DNA of 36,487 bases from Candidatus Saccharimonadota bacterium (GTDB lineage Bacteria > Patescibacteriota > Saccharimonadia > Saccharimonadales > Saccharimonadaceae), in contig JAFUCF010000014.1 in the NCBI GenBank assembly GCA_017459845.1, positions 1-36,487 on the forward strand, given 5' to 3'. This document shows, in pieces, positions 30,743 through 36,487 of the stretch (positions are counted from its first letter, which is position 1; every line of letters begins with the position of its first letter). The notes below the pieces were generated by a model. It saw only the letters and a list, made by a program, of their open reading frames with translations, was not told the origin of the DNA and searched no databases. Position numbers and translations under genes: made by a program.

Positions 30743-31723
30743 TTATCCTCTTGGTGGCTCGCCCTCTGAATCTTCTAGCAACTTCTTAGATTTAATCTCG
30801 TATCTCTTCCCGTTTACCGGCGAGACATAGTAATCTTCATTAATTAAGTTTACTAGCATCGACAAATCTTTGTCATCCATAATAATGATAGAGCCATCAT
30901 CATCTGTCATCAGCTCGAGATGCATCTCGTCTGCATAATCAATCACCTGCTCTTGGCTCATTTCCTCCTCAATGTCCATCGCCTGGACTTTTTTGAGGAT
31001 TGGTTTCTTATCTGCCAGTAAGGCATCCAGCGTCAAACCCTCCGCAAAGGATAGTTTATACTTCTCGGATAGCTCCTTGGCCTTCTCCTCGGCTAAAACT
31101 TGCGCCTTATAATCATATTGAAAGAGCGCCTCAAACTTCGTTTGGTTAAAGATAATCACATCATCGCCGATAATTGCCACTTGGTTGTCATCCGGCATCT
31201 TCAACGCCACCTCCGCCGAGAACGGCTCAAAACTCTCACCGTTTAGTTCCCAGCTCGTGCCCGCCTTCAGCGCCGCCGAGGCAGAAATCGCCTTGGCAAT
31301 ATAAAAACTCTTAGTCTCGCCGCTTTCTGCATCCGGGTAAGAAAACTTCGCGATAATCCCCTTAACTTTCTTAAACCCATATTCATTGTCTGAAAAGAAA
31401 TCAATATCCCGGTATTCTTGCTCAATCAGGTGCAAAAGCGTCTCCGCCCGCCCCACTTTGGCGAGTTTCGTGCGATAAATCACCTTATCTTCCCCGTCGC
31501 TCCGCTCATACTCGCGGCATTCTAGCCCCTTGTCAGCCTCCTCAATAATGTATCTCACCGCCTCGTTCATAAAAAGCTCTTTCACCGAACTCGTCAGAGC
31601 ATCTGAGTATCTCACTTTGTATGGGGTATAATTTTTGTTAAATAAGAACAGTTCCACCGACACATTGTTTTTAATCTCGTCAATCTCGTTTGCCCAGTGA
31701 AATACGTCAAAACTCTCTTCCAT
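30743..31723 (-). CDS. DUF4868 (KwaB-like) protein
   Basis: This 326-residue soluble protein resembles the DUF4868 family, which includes KwaB of the Kiwa anti-phage system. The middle part fits best: KSFYIAKAISASAALK, FSAEVALKMPDDNQVAIIGDDVIIFNQTKFEALFQYD. No membrane helices are seen. The acidic C-terminus ends in a short Pro/Gly tail. KwaA, the four-helix membrane partner of Kiwa, is not next to it; its neighbours are ftsL (convergent) and rnhA (divergent). It may be a housekeeping or orphan relative. GGAG lies seven bases before the ATG, and its -10 overlaps that of rnhA. Function is not known. Confidence 0.55.
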   Translation of the reverse strand: MEESFDVFHWANEIDEIKNNVSVELFLFNKNYTPYKVRYSDALTSSVKELFMNEAVRYIIEEADKGLECREYERSDGEDKVIYRTKLAKVGRAETLLHLIEQEYRDIDFFSDNEYGFKKVKGIIAKFSYPDAESGETKSFYIAKAISASAALKAGTSWELNGESFEPFSAEVALKMPDDNQVAIIGDDVIIFNQTKFEALFQYDYKAQVLAEEKAKELSEKYKLSFAEGLTLDALLADKKPILKKVQAMDIEEEMSQEQVIDYADEMHLELMTDDDGSIIIMDDKDLSMLVNLINEDYYVSPVNGKRYEIKSKKLLEDSEGEPPRG

Positions 31724-31747
31724 CTTTTTCTCCAGTTAGATTTATGG

Positions 31748-31757
31748 TATAATTATA
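31748..31757. promoter_or_regulatory. Shared palindromic -10 of rnhA and the DUF4868 gene
   Basis: TATAATTATA is self-complementary, so TATAAT reads on both strands from the same ten bases. On the plus strand it is TGGTATAAT, 10 bases before the rnhA ATG; on the minus strand it is ~30 bases before the DUF4868 ATG. Confidence 0.55.
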
Positions 31758-31763
31758 TCACAT

Positions 31764-32267
31764 ATGATTACGATGTGGACAGACGGAAGTGCGAGTCCTA
31801 ATCCCGGTCCGGGCGGCTTTGCCGTGCTATCTAGCACGGGTGAGCCTCTTGCCTTGGGTTCCGCTAGACAGACTTCTAACATCAAGATGGAAGCCTCTGC
31901 TCTTATCGCCGCGATGGAATATGCCAGCGGCCAGCCTTGTGAGATTTACACCGATTCAGAGTTTTGGATTAATGTTCTCACCAAATGGGCGCCCAAATGG
32001 GAAAAAAACGGCTGGCACAAAAAGCCTTTGCCGAAAAACCGCGATGGTTCTTTGAATATTTCGCCAGAAGAAGCCGAGAGTATCCCCAGCGATATTAAAA
32101 ATCTCGACCTCGTTAAAAAAGCCTATTCCCTCTACCAAGCTGGCAATACCGCCCTTATCTTCACTCGTGGTCATGTTGGTACCAAACTGAATGAAGCTGC
32201 AGATAAATGGGCGAACAAAGCCCGCAATGAGCACATCAACGAGATAAAGGAAGGAGTTTCATTATGA
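31764..32267 (+). CDS. rnhA: Ribonuclease HI
   Basis: A 167-residue enzyme that cuts the RNA strand of RNA-DNA hybrids, for example at R-loops and primers. The catalytic acids are all visible: Asp7 in TDGSASPNPGPGG, Glu43 in IKMEAS, Asp64 in YTDSEF and Asp147 in NEAADKWA, with His137 in the RGHVG loop. The basic-protrusion region has WEKNGWHKKP. The length is normal. Its message would be nearly leaderless (10 bases from -10 to ATG). The stop overlaps the next ATG (ATGA), coupling it to the CYTH-domain gene. Confidence 0.94.
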   Translation: MITMWTDGSASPNPGPGGFAVLSSTGEPLALGSARQTSNIKMEASALIAAMEYASGQPCEIYTDSEFWINVLTKWAPKWEKNGWHKKPLPKNRDGSLNISPEEAESIPSDIKNLDLVKKAYSLYQAGNTALIFTRGHVGTKLNEAADKWANKARNEHINEIKEGVSL

Positions 32268-32803
32268 AAACCGCCGTTGTAAAAGTTAAAATTAAAAGCC
32301 GCGAAGCGCTAGAAAACAAGATGAACGAGATAGATTTAGAGTTCGAGCCAATGGTTTGGCAGCACGACCGCGTCTATCTCCCACGCGGCTTTAAATCCGG
32401 CAATAATATGCCACGTATGATTATGCGTACCGAGATGAAGGCCGTAGACCGCCCGCCCAAGTACGAGCTGATCCTAAAACGTCACATAGAAGATTCTGGC
32501 ATAGACGTCGTTAATCGTGTTATCGTTAGCGATTACGTCGCCGCCGTCAACATCATTCACCAGCTTGGCTTTGAGCTAAAGTCGGAGGTCTCGCGCCGCC
32601 GCCAAATCTTACCCATCGGCGAGGATACTCGCATGTGCCTAGATAAGGTAGACCGCGTCGCCGGCTATTATCTAAAATTAGAAACCAAACTAAAAGATGA
32701 GGACAAAATCTCAGAGGTTATGGACGATTTAGCCCGCACCCTTATGGTCTTTGGTCAAGATCCTCGTTCCCAAGTAGAGCAGCCTTATTTCGCGCTCATG
32801 TAA
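32264..32803 (+). CDS. CYTH-domain (CyaB-like) protein with altered N-terminal motif
   Basis: A 179-residue protein of the CYTH / triphosphate tunnel metalloenzyme fold. The C-terminal half has the expected RRRQI...MCLDKVDRVAGYYLKLE run found in class IV adenylate cyclases and relatives. The N-terminal ExExK motif that binds metal in active family members reads VKVKIK here, so the two Glu are replaced by Lys or hydrophobics; activity on triphosphates may be lost or changed. It is coupled to rnhA by an ATGA overlap. Its substrate is unknown. A divergent or binding-only role is possible. Confidence 0.65.
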   Translation: MKTAVVKVKIKSREALENKMNEIDLEFEPMVWQHDRVYLPRGFKSGNNMPRMIMRTEMKAVDRPPKYELILKRHIEDSGIDVVNRVIVSDYVAAVNIIHQLGFELKSEVSRRRQILPIGEDTRMCLDKVDRVAGYYLKLETKLKDEDKISEVMDDLARTLMVFGQDPRSQVEQPYFALM

Positions 32804-32836
32804 AACACTTATAGTCTAGCTGTGCTCACAGCCTAA

Positions 32837-34267
32837 CTAGCCGTTCCACTTCTTGCTTAGCTGTTGCCTCAGCTTTTGTCGTGCGTGGCTTGTAAAGATT
32901 TTATCAAACCACGATTCTTTCGCAGTTTGCTTTTTAGAAGTCAAAATCTCTACCACGTCGCCGTGTTCTAATTTTTTATTCAAGTTACTCATCTTACCGT
33001 TTATCTTTACGCCACTCACGTGCTCCCCAATCTCCGAGTGTAGCCGGTAAGCAAAATCTAGCGGCAATGCGCCTTTTGGCAAATCAATAATGTCGCCCTT
33101 TGGTGTATAGACAAAAATCTTATCCGCAAATAGGTTCAGTTTTAGCTTCCGCATATCCACCTTTTTCCCTGTGCGCAGCTTCGCCGCCGTATTCTGAAGC
33201 TCTGTTATCCAAAGAAGTGAAGTTGGCAAATGCTGGATTTTACCCGTCCGGTAATTCTCTGTCAGCTTTTGTTCATTATAATAAAAGCTGGCCGCTAAGC
33301 CTCGCTCGGCATATTCGTGCATCTCTTTCGTTCTAATTTGGAATTCAATAATCCGCTTGTCTTTTGTAATCACCGTAGTGTGGATAGATTGGTAGCCATT
33401 CTGCTTTGGCACCGCAATATAATCTTTAATCCGCCCAGACATCGGCGTATAAAGCGAGTGTATCACCCCCAGCGCCAAATAACAATCCGTAATATCATTT
33501 ACAATCACACGTAAAGCCGTAAGGTCATATATCTCGCCCATATTCTGGTTGTGTTTTGCCAGTTTTTTATGTAGTGAGTATACAGATTTTACCCGCCCGT
33601 CAATCGTGAATTTAATTTTCTCGCGCCCCAGCGCCTCGGCCACTTCTTTTCGCACCTTTTTAAGCGCCGTCGCCGCGGATTTATTGTATTCTTCGATTAG
33701 CTCTTGTAACTTTCTAAATCTCGCCGGGTTCACATAAGAAAAAGCGATATCCGCCATCTCCACTCGCAGCCGCCCCATATTCAATCTGTCCGCCAGCGGC
33801 GCAAACACCTCTAGCGATTCTTTGGCAATCTTCCGCTGCTTTTCTGGCGGCAAAGCCGAGAGCGTGCGCAAGTTATGTAGCCTATCCGCCAGTTTAATAA
33901 TCAAAACTCTAATATCTGCGCCCATCGCGATTAAAAGCCTCAGCAAGTTATCTTTAGTCTCTGGTAGATATGTATCAATATCTCGCATCCCAGACCGCGC
34001 GTTGCTCAACTTTGTTACCCCGTCCACCAAAAACGCCACTTGCTCGCCAAACTCTTTCTTAATGTCATCAAGTGTCACATCCGTATCTTCTACCGTATCA
34101 TGTAAAACCGCCGCGATAATCGTGTCTTCATCCATTCCCCAATCTTCCACGATTTTCATCACCGCCAAAGGATGGGAAATATACGCATCCCCGCTCTTGC
34201 GGTACTGCCCCTCGTGGGCATCTGTTGCCATTTTGATGGCCTTTTCTACCCGTCTCTTATCTGCCAT
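32837..34267 (-). CDS. RelA/SpoT homologue, (p)ppGpp synthetase/hydrolase
   Basis: A 476-residue RSH enzyme that makes and degrades (p)ppGpp. The HD hydrolase domain is complete (His32, LHDTVED with His56-Asp57, and ADRLHNLRT). The synthetase domain has GRVKSVYSLHKKL, YDLTALRVI, RIKDYIAVPKQNGYQSIHTT and EFQIRTKEMHEYAE. A TGS domain follows (~365-430). The protein stops soon after, without the helical, zinc-finger and ACT/RRM domains of full RelA/Rel; this resembles a truncated Rel that lacks some ribosome-sensing modules. It is 11 bases downstream of parB and probably in the parA-parB-rsh operon. Confidence 0.92.
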   Translation of the reverse strand: MADKRRVEKAIKMATDAHEGQYRKSGDAYISHPLAVMKIVEDWGMDEDTIIAAVLHDTVEDTDVTLDDIKKEFGEQVAFLVDGVTKLSNARSGMRDIDTYLPETKDNLLRLLIAMGADIRVLIIKLADRLHNLRTLSALPPEKQRKIAKESLEVFAPLADRLNMGRLRVEMADIAFSYVNPARFRKLQELIEEYNKSAATALKKVRKEVAEALGREKIKFTIDGRVKSVYSLHKKLAKHNQNMGEIYDLTALRVIVNDITDCYLALGVIHSLYTPMSGRIKDYIAVPKQNGYQSIHTTVITKDKRIIEFQIRTKEMHEYAERGLAASFYYNEQKLTENYRTGKIQHLPTSLLWITELQNTAAKLRTGKKVDMRKLKLNLFADKIFVYTPKGDIIDLPKGALPLDFAYRLHSEIGEHVSGVKINGKMSNLNKKLEHGDVVEILTSKKQTAKESWFDKIFTSHARQKLRQQLSKKWNG

Positions 34268-34278
34268 CTGAAGTCTTT

Positions 34279-35121
34279 CTATTTTAGCTTGTTTAGTAGC
34301 TCTTTTAGCTCTTTCTCATCTTTCACCGAAAATGTCACCGAGCGCGATGCCACTCTAACCTTCGCCCCATATTTTTCGGACAGAGCCATCTCTTGTTTTA
34401 GCTGCGCATCCGTCTTCACCGCGATCACCGAGCTTTTTTTGCGGTTCGCCGCGATGTATTGCTCTACCCGCCGGGCGCTCCAACCTTCTGCCACAATCAG
34501 CGGCACCGCCTTTTCTACCACCTCTGGCTCCGCCGTAATCAATGGCCGCATTACTCCCTCTGATAAGTTATGTTCCATCATCGCCTTCTTCGCGGTATCA
34601 GGTAGATTTAAAAGCCGCATCGTATTCATCACCGCCGACTCGCTCTTACCTACTCTATCAGCAATGTCTTTTGCGCTCATATTAAATTGCGTTTTTAACT
34701 TGGCGTAAGCCGTAGCTAGTTCTATCGGGTTTAAATCTTCTCGCTGTGCATTCTCGATAATAGAAAGCTCCAACCGGTTTTGCGAATCTATCGTCCGCAC
34801 AATCGCCGGAAGTTTTTTAAGCCCCGCCATCTTGGCCGCCCGCCATCTACGCTCGCCCGCTACAATCACGTATTTCCCACCTTCTTCTACTACCACCAGC
34901 GGTTGTAATACCCCGTGTTCTTTAATTGATGCCGCCAGCTCTGCCAGCGCTGTCTCATCAAAGGTCTTACGCGGCTGCCCCTCGTCCCGCACGATTTTAG
35001 AAATCTCAATCTCTAAAAGCCGCGAAACTTTTGCGTCCGTCTCCGCCGTAATATCAAATCCTTCGTCTACTAAATCCGTGGGGATTAAACTAGAAAACCC
35101 GCGCCCCAAACCTCTTGCCAT
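34279..35121 (-). CDS. parB: Chromosome partition protein ParB
   Basis: A 280-residue DNA-binding CTPase that loads on parS and spreads. It begins with ARGLGRGFSSLIP, has the CTP-binding box GERRWRAAK, the ENAQREDLNP helix and a helix-turn-helix (MSAKDIADRVGKSESAVMN) typical of ParB/Spo0J, and a short C-terminal dimer domain. Its ATG shares one base with the parA stop (TAATG), so the two are tightly coupled. No parS-like TGTTTCACGTGAAACA site is visible in the window. Confidence 0.94.
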   Translation of the reverse strand: MARGLGRGFSSLIPTDLVDEGFDITAETDAKVSRLLEIEISKIVRDEGQPRKTFDETALAELAASIKEHGVLQPLVVVEEGGKYVIVAGERRWRAAKMAGLKKLPAIVRTIDSQNRLELSIIENAQREDLNPIELATAYAKLKTQFNMSAKDIADRVGKSESAVMNTMRLLNLPDTAKKAMMEHNLSEGVMRPLITAEPEVVEKAVPLIVAEGWSARRVEQYIAANRKKSSVIAVKTDAQLKQEMALSEKYGAKVRVASRSVTFSVKDEKELKELLNKLK

Positions 35122-35900
35122 TATTTCTGCTCCTTCTTCCCTGTCCGTTCCTCTACCTCGCGGGCAAACTCTTTGTAGGCCCTAGAACCGCGTGAGAAAG
35201 CATCGTAGCTCCCCACCGGCGCGCCGTGGCTCGGCGCCTCCGCCACACGTACATTGCGTGGTATCGTCGTATTAAAGGCCAAGTCCTTAAAATATTTCTT
35301 AATCTCCTCAAATACTTGCTGCGACAGAGAGGTACGTTTGTCATACATTGTAGCCACCACGCCAAGCAGCCTCAGGCTTGGGTTACCCGCCTTCTTTACG
35401 AGCTTCATCGTCTCTAGTAGCTGCGCCACCCCCTCTAGGGCATAAAACTCTGTCTGTACCGGCAGCAAAAGATAATCCGCCGCAATCATTGCGTTTACAG
35501 TTAAAAGCGAAAGGCTCGGCGGGCAATCTATGATGATGTAATCATATTTTTCTTCTACCGCCATAATCGCCTGTTTTAAGCACACGAATTTTTGCTTTAG
35601 CCCAGCCATCTCCACCTCCGCATTGGCAAGGTCTGTAGATGTTGGCGCTAAGGAAAGATTTTTGTATTTAGTCTCTATCACTACCTCATCTAGCCCTGCC
35701 TCCCCCATCGCGATGTCTGTCATGGTTTTCTTCAGCGTCTCTTTGTCTACCCCCAGCCCAGATGTAGCGTTCCCCTGCGGATCAAAATCAATCAAGAGCG
35801 TGCGGAATTTATCTTTCCCCAGATAATACGCAAGGTTGACCGCCGTAGTGGTCTTACCTACACCTCCCTTTTGATTAGAAACACAAATCACCGTCGCCAT
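35121..35900 (-). CDS. parA: Chromosome partition ATPase ParA (Soj)
   Basis: A 259-residue deviant-Walker ATPase that positions ParB-bound origins. The N-terminal KGGVGKTT (11-18) has the signature Lys11, with DFDPQGNATSGLG (~41) and IIDCPPSLSLLT (~125). I choose the ATG at 35900 because MATVICVSNQKGGVG is the family start; the longer frame would run through the upstream promoter. TGTTATAAT (35911-35916) lies ten bases upstream, with a terminator for rplU just before it. It heads parA-parB-rsh. Confidence 0.94.
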   Translation of the reverse strand: MATVICVSNQKGGVGKTTTAVNLAYYLGKDKFRTLLIDFDPQGNATSGLGVDKETLKKTMTDIAMGEAGLDEVVIETKYKNLSLAPTSTDLANAEVEMAGLKQKFVCLKQAIMAVEEKYDYIIIDCPPSLSLLTVNAMIAADYLLLPVQTEFYALEGVAQLLETMKLVKKAGNPSLRLLGVVATMYDKRTSLSQQVFEEIKKYFKDLAFNTTIPRNVRVAEAPSHGAPVGSYDAFSRGSRAYKEFAREVEERTGKKEQK

Positions 35901-35918
35901 ATATATAACTATTATAAC

Positions 35919-35946
35919 ACGAAAGCTCCCAAACGGGAGCTTTTTC
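35919..35946 (-). terminator. Terminator hairpin between rplU and parA
   Basis: AAAGCTCCC-aaac-GGGAGCTTT forms a 9-bp perfect stem. A T-run follows on the plus strand and CTTTCG on the minus, so it may act both ways; it separates rplU from the parA promoter. Confidence 0.6.
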
Positions 35947-35963
35947 AAGTATTTAATTCTGTT

Positions 35964-36272
35964 TTATTTAATTGAAGTAATCTCAATCTCGGAGTACTTC
36001 TGGCGATGGCCATTTTCCTTGTGCACGCGCTTTTTAGAGTGATAGCGTATCACGCGTACTTTATCGCCCTTTACCATTTCTTCTTTTACTTTGGCCGAGA
36101 CTTTTACGCCCTTAACCTCTGGCGCACCAACGGTGGTTTTATCGCCATCAATCACGAGAAGGGCTGGCAGCTCAAGCTCTTTAGTTCCTGCCGGGAGGAG
36201 GTCCACCCGTAGGGTCTCTTTCTCTGCAGCGAGATATTGTTTCCCGCCTACGAGAATCACTGCTTTCTTCAT
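35964..36272 (-). CDS. rplU: Large-subunit ribosomal protein bL21
   Basis: A 102-residue ribosomal protein that binds 23S rRNA. MKKAVILVGGKQYLAAEKETLRVD matches the L21 start, and the end KVRVIRYHSKKRVHKENGHRQKYSEIEI has the basic RNA-binding segment and the usual GHRQ-type box. I start it at ATG 36272 with AAGGA upstream; a longer frame would pass through its promoter. rpmA (L27), the usual neighbour, is not adjacent on the downstream side; parA follows with its own promoter. A TGGTAGAAT-type -10 lies about 30 bases upstream, so this ribosomal gene has a true leader and SD. Confidence 0.94.
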   Translation of the reverse strand: MKKAVILVGGKQYLAAEKETLRVDLLPAGTKELELPALLVIDGDKTTVGAPEVKGVKVSAKVKEEMVKGDKVRVIRYHSKKRVHKENGHRQKYSEIEITSIK

Positions 36273-36349
36273 ATCGTTCCTTAAATTATTAACTCCCCCT
36301 ATTCTACCACACTCTCTGGAAAAAGTAAATAGCACCAGCCCAGCTATGT

Positions 36350-36487
36350 TATTAACTTATGATAATGTCACCATATATATTAACTTATTAAAATGTCACC
36401 CTCCACTAGTTAAAATATTATTTAGAACATTAACTAATAATTAGCAGAAAGGTGACATGGAGACATTATACACCATGAATGAATTAA
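36350..36487 (+). mobile_element. Probable left end of an insertion sequence, with start of a transposase ORF
   Basis: Two direct repeats of ~21 bases, TTAACTTATGATAATGTCACC and its variant TTAACTTATTAAAATGTCACC (about 36353-36373 and 36380-36400), are followed by a reverse-sense copy GGTGACAT at 36451. Multiple subterminal ATGTCACC motifs are typical of transposase-binding ends, as in IS21-like or ISNCY elements. An ORF opens with ATG 36457 (METLYTMNEL) or ATG 36475 and runs off the edge. The family cannot be settled from ten residues. Confidence 0.4.

Noticed and set aside
1-36487. Recoded UGA (Gly) as in Absconditabacteria or Gracilibacteria
   Set aside because: TGA ends several genes in exact ATGA overlaps with the next start, and no conserved glycine position is encoded by TGA.
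1-36487. CRISPR array
   Set aside because: No regularly spaced direct repeats of 25-40 bases with unique spacers were seen; the repeats present are palindromic elements or short tracts.

Overview
The window reads as a chromosomal segment of a Candidate Phyla Radiation / Patescibacteria bacterium, most likely Candidatus Saccharibacteria (TM7). This is inferred from gene content and style: a compact genome, a membrane pyrophosphatase, a lone VirD4/TraG-type ATPase, a DUF3048 lipoprotein-like protein, a sortase, a sigma-region-4/HARE-HTH fusion, and many genes whose -10 box lies only 6-7 nt from the ATG. TGA acts as a normal stop (several ATGA overlaps), so the UGA-Gly code of Absconditabacteria/Gracilibacteria is not in use.

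Left part (1-9.3 kb): a GT4 glycosyltransferase coupled to a DUF362 protein (minus), tRNA-Leu(CAA), a Lys/Ala-rich membrane protein, then a plus-strand run of a PEGA/beta-propeller membrane protein, a sortase, gltX, a DUF3048 protein and tRNA-Glu(CUC). The tRNA is followed by an array of long hairpins built around copies of its own 3' end. Middle (9.3-21.7 kb): a K+-dependent-type membrane pyrophosphatase with a structured 5' leader, the GTPase Der carrying an in-frame palindromic insertion, pth, dprA, an unassigned structured RNA with its own promoter and terminator, topA, the sigma4-HARE regulator, and the conjugation-type ATPase.

Right part (21.7-36.5 kb): a division and cell-wall block (ftsI-mraY-ftsW-murG-ftsQ-like, minus strand) enclosed by two nearly identical ~210-bp palindromic elements in inverted orientation. 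Outside the right copy, divergent, lie a candidate 44-aa basic protein, rsmH, a 21-aa ORF, a multi-hairpin RNA region and ftsL. The dcw cluster is therefore split and lacks murC/D/E/F here. Then come a DUF4868 (KwaB-like) gene, rnhA with a CYTH-domain gene, the minus-strand operon parA-parB-rsh, rplU, and the probable start of an insertion sequence at the right edge.

Functionally the window combines translation (tRNAs, GltX, Der, Pth, RsmH, L21), envelope growth and division, chromosome topology and segregation (TopA, ParAB), (p)ppGpp signalling, DNA uptake (DprA), surface display (sortase) and energy coupling (PPase). The most unusual signals are the palindromic elements (inside der, around the division block, after tRNA-Glu), the systematic leaderless promoters, and three unassigned structured RNA regions.
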